DNA of 64,000 nt from Saccharofermentans sp. (GCA_024692105.1 JAILMZ010000147.1:1-64000), one strand, 5' to 3'. Shown: positions 16,835 through 26,320, counted from the first letter of the stretch. Numbers and translations are program-made. Notes: generated by a model not told the origin, from the sequence alone.

Positions 16835-18626
16835 GGAATACGACAGCACATTGCTCATCTCCGCAGGCGACGGGGAAGGCATAAAGGATTGCGCAGAGCA
16901 CATCAAGGCCGGAGAGGTCGTGGCTTTCCCCACGGAGACCGTGTACGGCCTCGGCGCGAATGCTTTCGACAGCAGCGCGGTGGAGAAGATATTCAAGGCA
17001 AAGGGCCGTCCCGGAGACAACCCTCTCATCTGTCACATCGCGGACAAGTCTCAGATAGCAGACATTGCGGAAGAAGTAACGCCCCTGGCGCAGAAGCTGA
17101 TAGATGCTTTCATGCCCGGCCCCATCACGGTCATCATGAGAAAGTCTGACAAGATACCCGATACGGTTACGGCTGGTCTTGATACGGTCGGCATAAGGAT
17201 GCCTTCCGACAAGACGGCAAATGAATTCCTGGCAGCATGCGGCGTGCCCGTGGCTGCACCTTCCGCAAACCTGTCCGGAAGCCCTTCCCCCACTGACGCA
17301 CAGTCGGTCATGGAGGACATGGACGGTTATGTATATGCGGTGATCGACGGCGGTGATTCGGTCTTCGGACTTGAGTCGACAGTCGTTGACGCTACGGGAG
17401 AGACACCTGTAATACTCAGACCCGGCGCCGTGACGGAGGCTGCGATAGAGATGGCATCTTCAAGCGCGCCTGCCGAGGCGGGCTCTCTGGAAGCAGGGGA
17501 CACGCCCAAGGCTCCCGGCATGAAATACCGTCACTACGCACCCGTGGCAAAGGTCGAGATAAAGCCCATGCCCGGTAATGCCGTGATAGCAAACGACGAT
17601 TTCGACGGCGACATAACATCTGCCCCTGAGGAAGTTACCGAAGAGACGGACTTCAAGAAACTGGACGATGACGCCAAGCAGGTGCTGGTAGATATAGCCG
17701 CTCCCTTTATCTTCGGTGTGCAGGAACTCATCAATGAGAATCCTTTTGCTCGTGCAGGAGTATACTGCGGTGCCGAGGTAAAGCAGCTTTTCGGAAAGCT
17801 CGGTGATGAGATGCTGTTAAAGCATGTGCATTTCTTCGTATACGGCAGGAGCACCGATGTACGCGCTGCCTCGCATTACCTGTTCAGCGGTCTGAGGCAC
17901 CTCGACATGCAGGAAGTCGACGTGATCTTCGCGCAGGGTTTCGGAGGCGCGGGTCTGTCGAAAGCCTACATGAACCGCCTTACCAAGGCGTCCGGTGAGA
18001 CAGGCGAGACCGTTCCCGGAATGCCCGCTCCCGCAAGACCTGCCAGAAGGCAGCTCCCGTTAGACTACTTCAAGGATACATACACCGCTTCTGTACTGTT
18101 CGTCTGCAATGACAATAAGTGCATGTCGCCTGCCTGCGAGATGCTCATGAGGACCATGCTCGAGGAGCAGGCTCCGTACAGGGTGGAAGGCAGGAAGGAC
18201 ATAGGCTGTGAGATCTACTGCGAGTCCGCAGGCATATACGCGGCAGCAGGAGATGCCGCTGACGCGAAAATGTCCGAGCACATCAAATCCCTCTCGGGCA
18301 GATCGATGTCCTCATACAAAGCCGTGCGCTGCGAACCTTCCGTATACGATGCGAACGACCTGATCCTTACCATCAGGGATGAGCAGGCCTTTGAGATAGT
18401 AAGTTCGTTCCCGGAAATAAAGGACAAGGTGTTCTCACTGTCGACATTTGCCGCTTCGAACGGCCTCGTATTCAAGAGCGACGACGGCAAGGTCATATCT
18501 TTCTCCATCCCGGATCCTGCCGGTGAGAACGATGCGACATACGATCACACGGCCAAGGCTCTCCAGGCATATTTGAGACTTTTGTTCCCTTACATACTCA
18601 AATGGCTCGGTGCCGAGAGGTGCTGA
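16821..18626 (+). CDS. Sua5/TsaC threonylcarbamoyl-AMP synthase fused to a degenerate low-molecular-weight phosphatase domain
   Basis: A 601-residue protein. The YrdC-type domain (about residues 10-200) has EVVAFPTETVYGLGANA, the KGRP motif and SANLSG, and should make threonylcarbamoyl-AMP for tRNA t6A. A Sua5-type linker (KAPGMKYRHYAPVA) leads into a second alpha/beta domain to about residue 410. From about residue 425 to the end comes a domain of the LMW protein-tyrosine/arginine phosphatase type: VLFVCNDNKCMSP, and IPDPAG as the general-acid loop. The P-loop Cys429 is present, but the Arg six residues on is Met435, so catalysis is doubtful. In Bacillus the separate genes ywlC (Sua5) and ywlE (arginine phosphatase) are neighbours, which supports a genuine fusion. 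The start at 16821 overlaps prfA. Confidence 0.85.
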   Translation: MERIKEYDSTLLISAGDGEGIKDCAEHIKAGEVVAFPTETVYGLGANAFDSSAVEKIFKAKGRPGDNPLICHIADKSQIADIAEEVTPLAQKLIDAFMPGPITVIMRKSDKIPDTVTAGLDTVGIRMPSDKTANEFLAACGVPVAAPSANLSGSPSPTDAQSVMEDMDGYVYAVIDGGDSVFGLESTVVDATGETPVILRPGAVTEAAIEMASSSAPAEAGSLEAGDTPKAPGMKYRHYAPVAKVEIKPMPGNAVIANDDFDGDITSAPEEVTEETDFKKLDDDAKQVLVDIAAPFIFGVQELINENPFARAGVYCGAEVKQLFGKLGDEMLLKHVHFFVYGRSTDVRAASHYLFSGLRHLDMQEVDVIFAQGFGGAGLSKAYMNRLTKASGETGETVPGMPAPARPARRQLPLDYFKDTYTASVLFVCNDNKCMSPACEMLMRTMLEEQAPYRVEGRKDIGCEIYCESAGIYAAAGDAADAKMSEHIKSLSGRSMSSYKAVRCEPSVYDANDLILTIRDEQAFEIVSSFPEIKDKVFSLSTFAASNGLVFKSDDGKVISFSIPDPAGENDATYDHTAKALQAYLRLLFPYILKWLGAERC

Positions 18627-18636
18627 TCGGCACTTT
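18610..18636 (+). terminator. Possible weak terminator after the Sua5 fusion gene
   Basis: GTGCCGA (18610-18616) pairs with TCGGCAC (18627-18633) across the stop codon, followed by only TTT. It is weak, and no better terminator is seen before the rpsF leader. Confidence 0.35.
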
Positions 18637-18690
18637 CTGACACGAAAGTCTCAATCTGTCCCATTAACAGAACAATCGTTTGAAAACCGG

Positions 18691-18813
18691 TGGACTTTTG
18701 ACCCGGCCTGTAATAGAATTATCTCGTAAGAATTCAGGATTTGGACACGGATGATCAAGAGCAGTTACGAACGCTTATTTTACTTGACTTTAAGGTACCT
18801 GCTGTGTTATTCT
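18691..18813 (+). promoter_or_regulatory. Candidate promoters of the rpsF-ssb-rpsR operon
   Basis: Two matches: TGGACT (18691-18696), 17 bases, TAGAAT (18714-18719); and TTGACT (18784-18789), 18 bases, TATTCT (18808-18813). Either would give a leader containing the S6:S18-like stem-loop at 18851-18875. Confidence 0.4.
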
Positions 18814-18850
18814 TCTCGTTGCCGCATTTAATAGTCACGCGGCATCCTTG

Positions 18851-18875
18851 TTCGGCATTAGCGTGCCGGACCGAA
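18851..18875 (+). promoter_or_regulatory. Candidate S6:S18 autoregulatory RNA motif in the rpsF leader
   Basis: TTCGG (18851-18855) pairs with CCGAA (18871-18875) below a small upper hairpin (18856-18865), leaving the unpaired 3'-side bulge CCGGA (18866-18870). A stem with an asymmetric CCG-containing internal loop upstream of rpsF is the known binding motif of the S6:S18 complex in many bacteria. It ends 9 bases before the ribosome binding site, a good place for translational repression. An alternative GGCA/TGCC pairing is also possible. Confidence 0.45.
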
Positions 18876-18898
18876 TAGTCCAGAAGGAGGTGAATGAT

Positions 18899-19186
18899 AT
18901 GGCAAACACTTATCGTTTAGTCGTAGTACTCAGCGCCGCTTTAGGTGATGAGGGCGTAGCTTCTCTCTCTGACACAATCAAGGCAAAGGTTGAATCCGCT
19001 GCTACTCTGAATTCCTTTGACGCACTTGGTGTCAAGGAACTCGCTTATGAGATTGAAGGTCAGAAGAACGGTTACTACGTACAGGCTAACTTTACTGCCG
19101 AGAGTGATTTCCCTAAGGAACTTGAGCGTGTTCTCAAGATTACCGACGGCGTAATCCGCTTTATCGTTGTCCGTGTCGGTGAGTAA
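18899..19186 (+). CDS. rpsF: 30S ribosomal protein S6
   Basis: A 95-residue protein starting MANTYRLVVVLSA at the ATG after AGAAGGAGGTGA. VKELAYEIEGQKNGYYVQANF and the beta-alpha-beta pattern are typical of S6, which binds S18 on the 30S platform. It begins the conserved order rpsF-ssb-rpsR and is probably autoregulated through the leader motif. Confidence 0.96.
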   Translation: MANTYRLVVVLSAALGDEGVASLSDTIKAKVESAATLNSFDALGVKELAYEIEGQKNGYYVQANFTAESDFPKELERVLKITDGVIRFIVVRVGE

Positions 19187-19213
19187 TCACGGCATGTTCA
19201 AGGAAGGTAGACA

Positions 19214-19723
19214 ATGAACAAAGTAGTATTGGTAGGAAGAATTACTAAGGATCCCGAGGTCAAACTGACATCAAGTCAGACGGCTTACTGCAACTTCACC
19301 GTTGCCGTTGACCGTAAGTTCAAGGATCAGAACGGCGAGAGACAGGCTGATTTCATCAACTGCGTCGCATGGAGACAGACCGCTAATTTTATCGGCAAGT
19401 ATTTCCATAAGGGCAGCAGGATCGGTCTTTCCGGAAGCCTTCAGACCAGGAGCTATGAGAACCAGGGCGGACAGAAGGTCTTCGTGACCGAAGTTGTTGT
19501 CGATGATGCTGAATTCGTTGACAGCAAGGGCGGCGCAGAAGGCACAGGCAATGCAGGTTATTCAAAGCCGGCATACAAGCCTGAAGAATCCTTCACTCCC
19601 CCCGCACAGGGAACAGCGGCAGCAGCCGCACCCAAGGCGCCCATGACCAAGATCGATGAAGACGATTCCGGTGACAGCGCTTTCGGCCCCGGTGATTCGG
19701 TTAATCTTCCGTTCGAGCTTTAA
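19214..19723 (+). CDS. ssb: Single-stranded DNA-binding protein
   Basis: A 169-residue SSB. The OB fold occupies about residues 1-105 ([60 protein letters not shown]). It is followed by a Pro/Ala-rich linker and an acidic C-terminal tip (DDSGDSAF...LPFEL) for partner proteins, slightly extended beyond the usual final Phe. It lies between rpsF and rpsR, the standard Firmicutes order. Confidence 0.96.
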   Translation: MNKVVLVGRITKDPEVKLTSSQTAYCNFTVAVDRKFKDQNGERQADFINCVAWRQTANFIGKYFHKGSRIGLSGSLQTRSYENQGGQKVFVTEVVVDDAEFVDSKGGAEGTGNAGYSKPAYKPEESFTPPAQGTAAAAAPKAPMTKIDEDDSGDSAFGPGDSVNLPFEL

Positions 19724-19743
19724 TTATCAAGGAGAACAAAGAA

Positions 19744-20016
19744 ATGGCTGAGAACAGAGCCCCCAAGACCGGTGAAGGGAAATTTTCCGGTAACATGAGA
19801 CAGAGACACAGCCGCAGAAAGGTATGCTATTTCTGCGCTAACAAGGTAGAGAGCATCGATTTCATGGATGAAGCTCTTCTTAAGAAGTTCATTTCCGAGA
19901 ACGGAAAGATCCTCCCTAAGAGAATGACAGGCACATGTGCCATTCATCAGCGTGAGCTCACCACATCGATCAAGCGCGCTCGCCAGATTGCCCTTCTCCC
20001 TTACACAGTACAGTAA
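19744..20016 (+). CDS. rpsR: 30S ribosomal protein S18 (zinc-ribbon form)
   Basis: A 90-residue S18 with a basic start. CYFC near residue 29 and a later GTCAIH supply the Cys/His ligands of the zinc-binding (C+) form, so it should fold around zinc. [16 protein letters not shown] is the conserved end. An AAGGAG site lies just upstream, and it is cotranscribed with ssb. Confidence 0.96.
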   Translation: MAENRAPKTGEGKFSGNMRQRHSRRKVCYFCANKVESIDFMDEALLKKFISENGKILPKRMTGTCAIHQRELTTSIKRARQIALLPYTVQ

Positions 20017-20067
20017 TGTGAGGAAAGTGGAAAGATAAGGCAAATCTTAAATTAGATGAGCTGAATA

Positions 20068-20120
20068 CCGGGCATGAAGCTGGCATATAATATAGTCAGC
20101 GGATTGCCCGGTTTTATTAT
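20068..20120 (+). terminator. Branched terminator-like leader between rpsR and rplI
   Basis: CCGGGCA (20068-20074) pairs with TGCCCGG (20105-20111), directly followed by TTTTATTATT. An inner GCTG/CAGC stem (20079-20082 with 20097-20100) lies inside. It could end the rpsF operon, or act as an attenuator before rplI-dnaB, since it sits only 20 bases before the rplI ATG. Confidence 0.5.
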
Positions 20121-20139
20121 TAACAGCGGAGGTCTTACG

Positions 20140-20586
20140 ATGAAGGTTGTATTGTTAGAAGACGTTAAGAAGGTCGGAAAGAAAGGCGAAGTCGTTGATG
20201 TCAGCGACGGTTATGCAAGGAATTTCCTCATGAAGAAGGGACTTGCAAAGGAAGCCAATTCCGTTAGTCTCAACGATGCGAAGCTTCAGGCAGGAGCCAA
20301 GGCTGAACATGAGCGCCGTGCTCTCATCGAGGCACAGGAGACGGCAAAGAAGCTCGGCGGCCAGACATTCAATGTAGTCGCCAAGGGCGGCAGGGACGGC
20401 AAGCTCTACGGAGCAGTAACGACTGCCGATATCGCAGAGTGCCTTGCCAAAGCAGATTATAAGATCGACAAGAAGAAGGTCGTCATAAGCAATCCCATTA
20501 AGAACGTAGGAGTATTCAAGGTCAGGATCAAGCTTCACCCGAAGGTATCCTGCGACATAAACATTGAAGTATCTTCGGAGCAGTAA
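20140..20586 (+). CDS. rplI: 50S ribosomal protein L9
   Basis: A 148-residue protein. [36 protein letters not shown] is the classic L9 N-terminal domain, quoted here only as its key pattern [19 protein letters not shown]. The long connecting helix and RNA-binding C-terminal domain follow ([13 protein letters not shown]). The start is placed at the ATG after AGCGGAGG rather than a longer upstream frame. dnaB begins one base after the stop codon. Confidence 0.96.
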   Translation: MKVVLLEDVKKVGKKGEVVDVSDGYARNFLMKKGLAKEANSVSLNDAKLQAGAKAEHERRALIEAQETAKKLGGQTFNVVAKGGRDGKLYGAVTTADIAECLAKADYKIDKKKVVISNPIKNVGVFKVRIKLHPKVSCDINIEVSSEQ

Positions 20587-20587
20587 T

Positions 20588-22174
20588 ATGTCCGACAATT
20601 ACGAATACAGGGATAACCTTATCGATCCTGAAGAAGACGCCAACCGTGACGTCGGTGTTGAGAAGGCGCTCCTCGCGCTCTGCATGAGGAACCCTAAGTC
20701 CGTCATTCAGATCGTAGGCAATAATCTTGATGCTTCGGATTTCTCTGACGAGCGCAACGCTTACATCTACAGCGCCATCATCTCGCTTTTCTACGAGAAC
20801 CAAAAGGTCGACAGATTCTCGGTAACTCATCAGCTGGAGAAGACAGGTCAGCTCGACAGAGCCGGCGGTCTCATGTATGTTTACGGTGTTGCGGATGAAG
20901 TTGCCGTAGTATCCAATATCGATACCTATCTTGACTCGATCCGAGACAACAGCGAGAGGCGTAAGCTTATCGCCACCGTCAATGACATCAGGACCAAGAT
21001 ACTGAGCGGCAAGCTCGAGTCCGGCAGGGAGATTGATTATGCGATCTCCACACTTTCAGAACTCAAGCGCACTGAGGATTCGAAGGGTTTCGAGACGCTC
21101 AAGCCCATCCTCAAGAGACTTATGGCTAACATAAGGACCGAGATCGATACCAAAGGAGACGGCGGCAAGATCAAGACGGGTTTCCGCAAGCTGGATAACA
21201 TGCTCGGCGGGCTTCGTCCCGGATCCCTTAACATACTTGCGGCACGCCCGGGTATGGGTAAAACCGCGCTCGCGATCAACATCGCATCCAACGTAGCTGC
21301 AAACGGCACCCCCGTAGCAATCTTCTCGCTCGAGATGTCTAAGGAAGAGATAGGAAACAGGCTTTTGTCCTCATGCATGGACAAGCCCGTCAACCAGATC
21401 CTGTTTGCTCACAGGATGAGTGATAATGAATCTGCGCAGCTCGACGCGGCACTGCAGAAACTGTCGGATTTCCCGATCATCGTTGATGACAATTCGAATT
21501 CCAACCCCGTTACGATGAAGTCGAAGCTGACGGAACTCTTTTCAGATGCCAGCACGAGGCCGGGACTTATCATCATCGACTATCTGCAGCTCATTACGCT
21601 GCCAAATTACGGCGGAAGGAGCAGGAACGAAGAGGTCTCCCAGATCTCCAGAAGCCTTAAGGTATTAGCCAAGGATTTCGGTGTTCCGATACTTGCGCTG
21701 TCACAGTTGTCGAGAGGCGCGGCTCAAAGAGACGACCACACACCTCAGCTGTCAGACCTCCGTGAATCCGGCGCCATCGAGCAGGATGCCGATACGGTAA
21801 TGTTCATCGACCGCCCGGATTACTACAAGAAGAAAGAGGAAGGCCAGGAAGCAGTCGACAGGAATGCCGATATTGTCGAGGACGCATACATCTATCTCGA
21901 GAAGAACAGGCACGGTGCGACCAAGAGAGTCAAGGTCTGCTGGATCGCAAAGAGAACGCTCTTCTATGAGCCTGATGATTACGTTGCCGAAGAGAGCCAG
22001 GCTTCGCCCTTTAAGAGGACACAAAGCCAGGAGTCTTCTGCCCAGGATTATAATTTCGACAGAAGCGGCACTGAGCCCCAGGAACCCGCAGAGCCCGAAG
22101 AGGCTCCGGATGAAGGCCCCGAAGACGACGGGATCTTTACGGAAACGAACGACGATTTCCCTGATACATTCTGA
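20588..22174 (+). CDS. dnaB: Replicative DNA helicase
   Basis: A 528-residue DnaB-type hexameric helicase (DnaC in Bacillus). The N-terminal domain (EKALLALCMRNP...) is followed by the RecA-like motor: Walker A ARPGMGKTALAIN near residue 220, Walker B IIIDYLQLI, and LSQLSRGAAQR with the arginine-finger region. No intein is present. The last ~45 residues are an acidic, Pro/Glu-rich tail. The start at 20588 fits the one-base gap to rplI. Confidence 0.96.
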   Translation: MSDNYEYRDNLIDPEEDANRDVGVEKALLALCMRNPKSVIQIVGNNLDASDFSDERNAYIYSAIISLFYENQKVDRFSVTHQLEKTGQLDRAGGLMYVYGVADEVAVVSNIDTYLDSIRDNSERRKLIATVNDIRTKILSGKLESGREIDYAISTLSELKRTEDSKGFETLKPILKRLMANIRTEIDTKGDGGKIKTGFRKLDNMLGGLRPGSLNILAARPGMGKTALAINIASNVAANGTPVAIFSLEMSKEEIGNRLLSSCMDKPVNQILFAHRMSDNESAQLDAALQKLSDFPIIVDDNSNSNPVTMKSKLTELFSDASTRPGLIIIDYLQLITLPNYGGRSRNEEVSQISRSLKVLAKDFGVPILALSQLSRGAAQRDDHTPQLSDLRESGAIEQDADTVMFIDRPDYYKKKEEGQEAVDRNADIVEDAYIYLEKNRHGATKRVKVCWIAKRTLFYEPDDYVAEESQASPFKRTQSQESSAQDYNFDRSGTEPQEPAEPEEAPDEGPEDDGIFTETNDDFPDTF

Positions 22175-22180
22175 TTCAAG

Positions 22181-23671
22181 ATGGATTTAAAGGTTAAAGT
22201 ACTGGAATATGCCGGCAGACACTCTCTGCTCGGTTGTGATGCTGTTATCGCCGGATGTTCCGGCGGTCCTGATTCGATGGCTCTTTTGGACATACTCCAT
22301 GAGGCAGGGGTAAACCTTTACTGCGTGCACATCAACCACAACCTGAGACCGGGAGACTGCGACGCTGATGAGGCTTTGGTAAAGTCATACTGCGACCAAA
22401 GAGGCATCCCTTTTGTTTCATACAGTTACGATGTAGCGGAGCTTTCCGCAAAAGACGGCGTGTCGGAAGAGACCGAGGGCAGGAAGCTCAGGTATAAGGC
22501 TTTCGGGGAGACCGCCTCGAAATTGGCCTCGGACAAGGGGCTTACCGACGTCAGGATCGCAGTCGCGCACCACAAGGACGACATCGCAGAGACCATGATG
22601 ATGAACCTTTTCAGGGGCAGCGGACTGGAAGGACTCGTAAGTCCCATGCCGCGTTCGGGACAGATAATCAGGCCGCTCCTGTCATGCAGGAAATCCGAGC
22701 TTGTCTCATATCTTGAAGACAAGGGCATCGCATATGCCACGGATTACACCAACAGCGAAGCATGCTGCACCAGAAACGAATGGCGCAACGTCATATTCCC
22801 TGACATTGAGAAAGAGACGGGAAGAAACCCGGTCGAAGCATTAAGCCGCACATACGGGCTTCTTGCTGAAGACTTGGATCATATAAACAGAGAGGTTGCG
22901 GGCGAATATGTTCTTTGCCTTAACAGCATCGGTCCGTACAGGGCGCTTTCTGCGGAAGGGATGGAAAGGCTGCATCCGTCCATAAGATCAAGGGTAATAA
23001 GAAAGCTTTGGCTCGAAACCTTCGGCAGCCTCACCGACTTCGAGCAGGTCAATCTTGAAGACTGCATGAAGATGGTGGCAGCGGATGTTACGGAAGGCAC
23101 AGCCGTTATGGATATGCCTTTTGCAAGGAAAGCGGTAAGGCACGATGACAGGTTCTTTTTCTGCGCAGATGACGGTGAGTTAAGGAAGATCTTATGCACG
23201 GCTGCCGAGCTGATTGGCCTGGTTACATGCGCAGGCTCGCCGGACATTAAGATCGCACCCGGAATTGCCATTAATTTACCCGATTCTGACATTACTCTCA
23301 GGGTCGAAATAATTGAGAATAGTAGCGAGTTAGAGTATAATAACTATTTGTGGTTTTGCCCCGAAGATATTCTTTCAGAGGGCGATGTCACGATAACCTG
23401 CGGAAGGTCTTGCGGACTTAAAGCAAAGTTCACGAGAGCAGGCGGCGAGGCAGGCAAGGAACTTCGAAGGCTCTTCACGGATCTCAAGGTTCCGGCGGAA
23501 GCCAGGGACTCGGTCGTTTTCGCCAGACAGGGAGACAGGGTTCTCTGGATCCCGGGCGCAGGTCATGCCGAAGGTTTTACCGGAAGCAGGAGCAAAGAAA
23601 AGTTCGATGAGGCGGGCAGCCGCCCCGGAAAGCTTTTGAAGATTACGTTAGAAAGGCAGGCACCGGTATGA
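22181..23671 (+). CDS. tilS: tRNA(Ile)-lysidine synthase
   Basis: A 496-residue TilS, which changes C34 of the CAU-anticodon isoleucine tRNA to lysidine. The PP-loop SGGPDSMALL is at residues 27-36; HINHNLRPGDCDADEA and VAHHKDDIAETMMMNLFRGSGLEGL are diagnostic. A C-terminal TilS domain follows. It overlaps hpt by 4 bases (ATGA), the usual tilS-hpt-ftsH arrangement. Confidence 0.95.
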   Translation: MDLKVKVLEYAGRHSLLGCDAVIAGCSGGPDSMALLDILHEAGVNLYCVHINHNLRPGDCDADEALVKSYCDQRGIPFVSYSYDVAELSAKDGVSEETEGRKLRYKAFGETASKLASDKGLTDVRIAVAHHKDDIAETMMMNLFRGSGLEGLVSPMPRSGQIIRPLLSCRKSELVSYLEDKGIAYATDYTNSEACCTRNEWRNVIFPDIEKETGRNPVEALSRTYGLLAEDLDHINREVAGEYVLCLNSIGPYRALSAEGMERLHPSIRSRVIRKLWLETFGSLTDFEQVNLEDCMKMVAADVTEGTAVMDMPFARKAVRHDDRFFFCADDGELRKILCTAAELIGLVTCAGSPDIKIAPGIAINLPDSDITLRVEIIENSSELEYNNYLWFCPEDILSEGDVTITCGRSCGLKAKFTRAGGEAGKELRRLFTDLKVPAEARDSVVFARQGDRVLWIPGAGHAEGFTGSRSKEKFDEAGSRPGKLLKITLERQAPV

Positions 23672-24189
23672 ACGACACATCTGAAGTCTTGATCACTCAT
23701 GACGAGATAATGGAAATGTTGGACAGGGTAGCTGCCGAAATCAACCGTGACTATGCGGGAAGGCCTCTTGTGGTCGTAGGTATCCTTACGGGAGCGTTCA
23801 TCTTCTGTTCGGATCTCGTAAGAAGACTTGAGATGCCTGTCATAGTCGACTTTATGCAGGTGTCGAGCTACGTCGGCGAGGTATCGACGGGAGTCCTTAA
23901 GATAAAGAAGGACATGAGCTATGACATCGCAGGCAAGGATGTCCTCATAGTAGAAGACATCGTCGATACGGGAAGGACGCTCGCTCTTCTCAAGGAGCAG
24001 CTCCTTAAGAGAGGTCCCGCTTCACTCAAGATCTGCACGGCTTTCGATAAGCCGGACAGGAGAGTAACGGAACTTAAGCCCGATTACAACGGAATCACTG
24101 TGCCCGACAAGTTCATCGTTGGCTACGGCCTCGATCTTGACGGGGAATATAGAAATTTCGACGATATCCGCGTCGTGAAACAGGAATAA
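23668..24189 (+). CDS. hpt: Hypoxanthine phosphoribosyltransferase
   Basis: A 173-residue type I PRTase that salvages hypoxanthine and guanine using PRPP. The PRPP motif VLIVEDIVDTGRTL is intact, and FVDFMQVSSYVGEVSTG and KFIVGYGLDLDGEYRNF agree with bacterial Hpt. It is coupled to tilS (4-base overlap) and 22 bases upstream of ftsH. A second purine PRTase gene (xpt) follows ftsH. Confidence 0.95.
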   Translation: MNDTSEVLITHDEIMEMLDRVAAEINRDYAGRPLVVVGILTGAFIFCSDLVRRLEMPVIVDFMQVSSYVGEVSTGVLKIKKDMSYDIAGKDVLIVEDIVDTGRTLALLKEQLLKRGPASLKICTAFDKPDRRVTELKPDYNGITVPDKFIVGYGLDLDGEYRNFDDIRVVKQE

Positions 24190-24211
24190 GGAAAGAGAGG
24201 AAACATAGCTG

Positions 24212-26158
24212 ATGGCTAACAAGAATGAGACAAGACGTCCGGGCGGCGGACTGTTATTTTACGGTCTGATGCTCGTTGTGCTTGTTGTTCTCGCCAGTCT
24301 CTTCTGGGGAGAAAATTACGGTAAACGTGAGCAGAACACTCTGTCTGACGTTCTGCAGTGCATCGAGAACGAGGAGAACAACGTCTCGATGGTCGAAGTC
24401 AACGGAACTACCGTAACTATCACATACAGAGCCGCTGGTGCGCAGTATGATTCGGAGATGACTCAGCAGATACCTTACGAGTACATCGACGATCTTATTA
24501 CCAAACTCGAGAAGGCAAAGACCAAGGGCGTCATAGACGATTACACATACACGGAACCCTTCGACTGGAGCACGCTGATCCAGGTGCTCATGATGGTAGG
24601 TTCCATCGTGCTCGTGGCATTCATCTTCATCACGATGACAAGACAGGGCAAGGACTCCAACGGGCTGTTCAGTTTCGGTAACAACCGTGCGAGGGTCATG
24701 GATCCCAACAAGAAAGACAAGATCACATTCAAGGATGTCGCAGGTTCCATTGAAGAGAAGGAAGAACTCTCCGAGATCGTCGACTTCCTCAAAGACCCCA
24801 AGAAGTATCGCGAACTGGGCGCGAAGATCCCCAAGGGCGTACTTCTTTACGGTGCTCCGGGTACAGGTAAGACACTTCTTGCCCGTGCAGTTGCAGGAGA
24901 GGCAGGAGTTAAGTTCTTCTACATCTCCGGTTCCGACTTCGTCGAGATGCTCGTCGGTGTCGGTGCATCCCGTGTAAGATCCCTCTTTGCCGATGCAAAG
25001 AGAGAAGCACCTTCCGTTGTCTTCATAGATGAGATCGACGCCGTCGGCCGTAAGAGAGGCGCAGGCCTCGGAGGCGGACAGGACGAGCGTGAGCAGACAT
25101 TAAACCAGATCCTCGTCGAGATGGACGGTTTTGAGAATAATACGAATGTTATCGTCATGGCAGCTACCAACAGAGTAGATGTACTTGACCCGGCTCTCTT
25201 AAGACCCGGAAGATTTGACCGCCGCATCATGGTCAACGAGCCTGATGCAGACGAGCGTGAGGCTATCCTCAAGATCCATGCGAAGGGCAAGCCGCTCGCA
25301 GAAGACGTTGATCTCCGCGAAGTTGCTCTGTCCACAGTAGGATTCACGGGTGCCGATCTTGAGAACCTACTTAATGAAGCTGCTCTCATGACTGCCCGTC
25401 ACAACAAGAAGAAGATCACGATGGAGGAGATCACGGACGCTACATTCAGAGTCCAGATGGGTCCCCAGAAGAATTCAAAGAAGCTTTCAGAGAAAGTCAA
25501 GAAACTCACGGCTTATCACGAAGCAGGTCACGCGGTCGTGCTCCGTGCAACTTCCGAATTCGAGAAGGTCGACAGGGTTACGATCATCCCCGTAGGACGC
25601 GCAGGCGGATTTACAGCCTACAAGCCGATCGAGGATACCGACTTCTTCACTGAGAAGATGCTCCTTGATACCATCAAGATGAGTCTCGGTGGAAGAGCAG
25701 CTGAAGAGTTGTTCTTAGGTGAGATCTCGACCGGTGCGGCATCTGATCTGCAGCAGTGCAACCGTATCGCGAAGAACATGATCAAGCGCTTCGGTCTTTC
25801 CAAGAAGTTCAAGAACATGGTATTCGGTGAAGATAACGATGAGGTCTTCCTCGGCTATTCAATGGGACAGGTACAGAGTTATTCCGATCAGACTGCAGCC
25901 GAGATCGATGAAGAGATCAAGAACATCATCGATGACTGCTACGAAGAGACGAAGAGGATCCTCACTGAGAAGAGGGCGATCGTTGAAGGTCTTGCTTCCA
26001 GACTTATCGAGAAGCTCACCGTAGACGGTCCCGATTTTGAGAAGATCTACCTGGCAAACGGTAATCTGGAGCTTGCATTCGCAACGGCTGCACCTGCTGC
26101 GCCGGAGGCTCCCGCTGCAACAGAAGAACCGGCTTCTTCCGATTCGACTGAAGAATAA
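24212..26158 (+). CDS. ftsH: ATP-dependent zinc metalloprotease FtsH
   Basis: A 648-residue membrane protease for quality control of membrane and regulatory proteins. Two transmembrane helices flank an external domain (about residues 12-30 and 115-135). The AAA+ module has Walker A GAPGTGKT near residue 214, Walker [12 protein letters not shown] and the second region of homology [19 protein letters not shown]. The zinc site HEAGH is near residue 436. The C-terminus is an Ala/Pro/Glu tail. It ends the core cluster and is followed by a strong terminator. Confidence 0.97.
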   Translation: MANKNETRRPGGGLLFYGLMLVVLVVLASLFWGENYGKREQNTLSDVLQCIENEENNVSMVEVNGTTVTITYRAAGAQYDSEMTQQIPYEYIDDLITKLEKAKTKGVIDDYTYTEPFDWSTLIQVLMMVGSIVLVAFIFITMTRQGKDSNGLFSFGNNRARVMDPNKKDKITFKDVAGSIEEKEELSEIVDFLKDPKKYRELGAKIPKGVLLYGAPGTGKTLLARAVAGEAGVKFFYISGSDFVEMLVGVGASRVRSLFADAKREAPSVVFIDEIDAVGRKRGAGLGGGQDEREQTLNQILVEMDGFENNTNVIVMAATNRVDVLDPALLRPGRFDRRIMVNEPDADEREAILKIHAKGKPLAEDVDLREVALSTVGFTGADLENLLNEAALMTARHNKKKITMEEITDATFRVQMGPQKNSKKLSEKVKKLTAYHEAGHAVVLRATSEFEKVDRVTIIPVGRAGGFTAYKPIEDTDFFTEKMLLDTIKMSLGGRAAEELFLGEISTGAASDLQQCNRIAKNMIKRFGLSKKFKNMVFGEDNDEVFLGYSMGQVQSYSDQTAAEIDEEIKNIIDDCYEETKRILTEKRAIVEGLASRLIEKLTVDGPDFEKIYLANGNLELAFATAAPAAPEAPAATEEPASSDSTEE

Positions 26159-26177
26159 TCCAAGGATTTATGAGTCA

Positions 26178-26207
26178 AAGGGGCTGCAATGTGCAGCCCC
26201 TTTTTTC
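26178..26207 (+). terminator. Intrinsic terminator of the core cluster (after ftsH)
   Basis: AAGGGGCTGCA pairs with TGCAGCCCCTT around a 3-nt ATG loop, followed by TTTTTT. It closes the rplI-to-ftsH transcription unit. Confidence 0.9.
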
Positions 26208-26230
26208 TTGGAAATCATTCCCGATAACTA

Positions 26231-26319
26231 CAAAAAAAAGCCCCTTTTGCTCTGCTAGTTCCGCAGGCGCTAAGCGCCGAGGACATGTTTGAGGCCAAGA
26301 GCAAAAGGGGGCCTTTTTT
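26231..26319. terminator. Long nested hairpin with flanking A and T tracts upstream of xpt
   Basis: CCCCTTTTGCTC (26241-26252) pairs with GAGCAAAAGGGG (26299-26310). The enclosed segment carries a further hairpin, GGCGC (26266-26270) with GCGCC (26274-26278), itself flanked by TCC and GGA. A run of A precedes and a run of T follows, so it can terminate in either direction. No gene on the minus strand points to it, and it directly precedes the xpt promoter. It could be a second terminator or a small structured RNA. Confidence 0.55.
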
Positions 26320-26320
26320 A

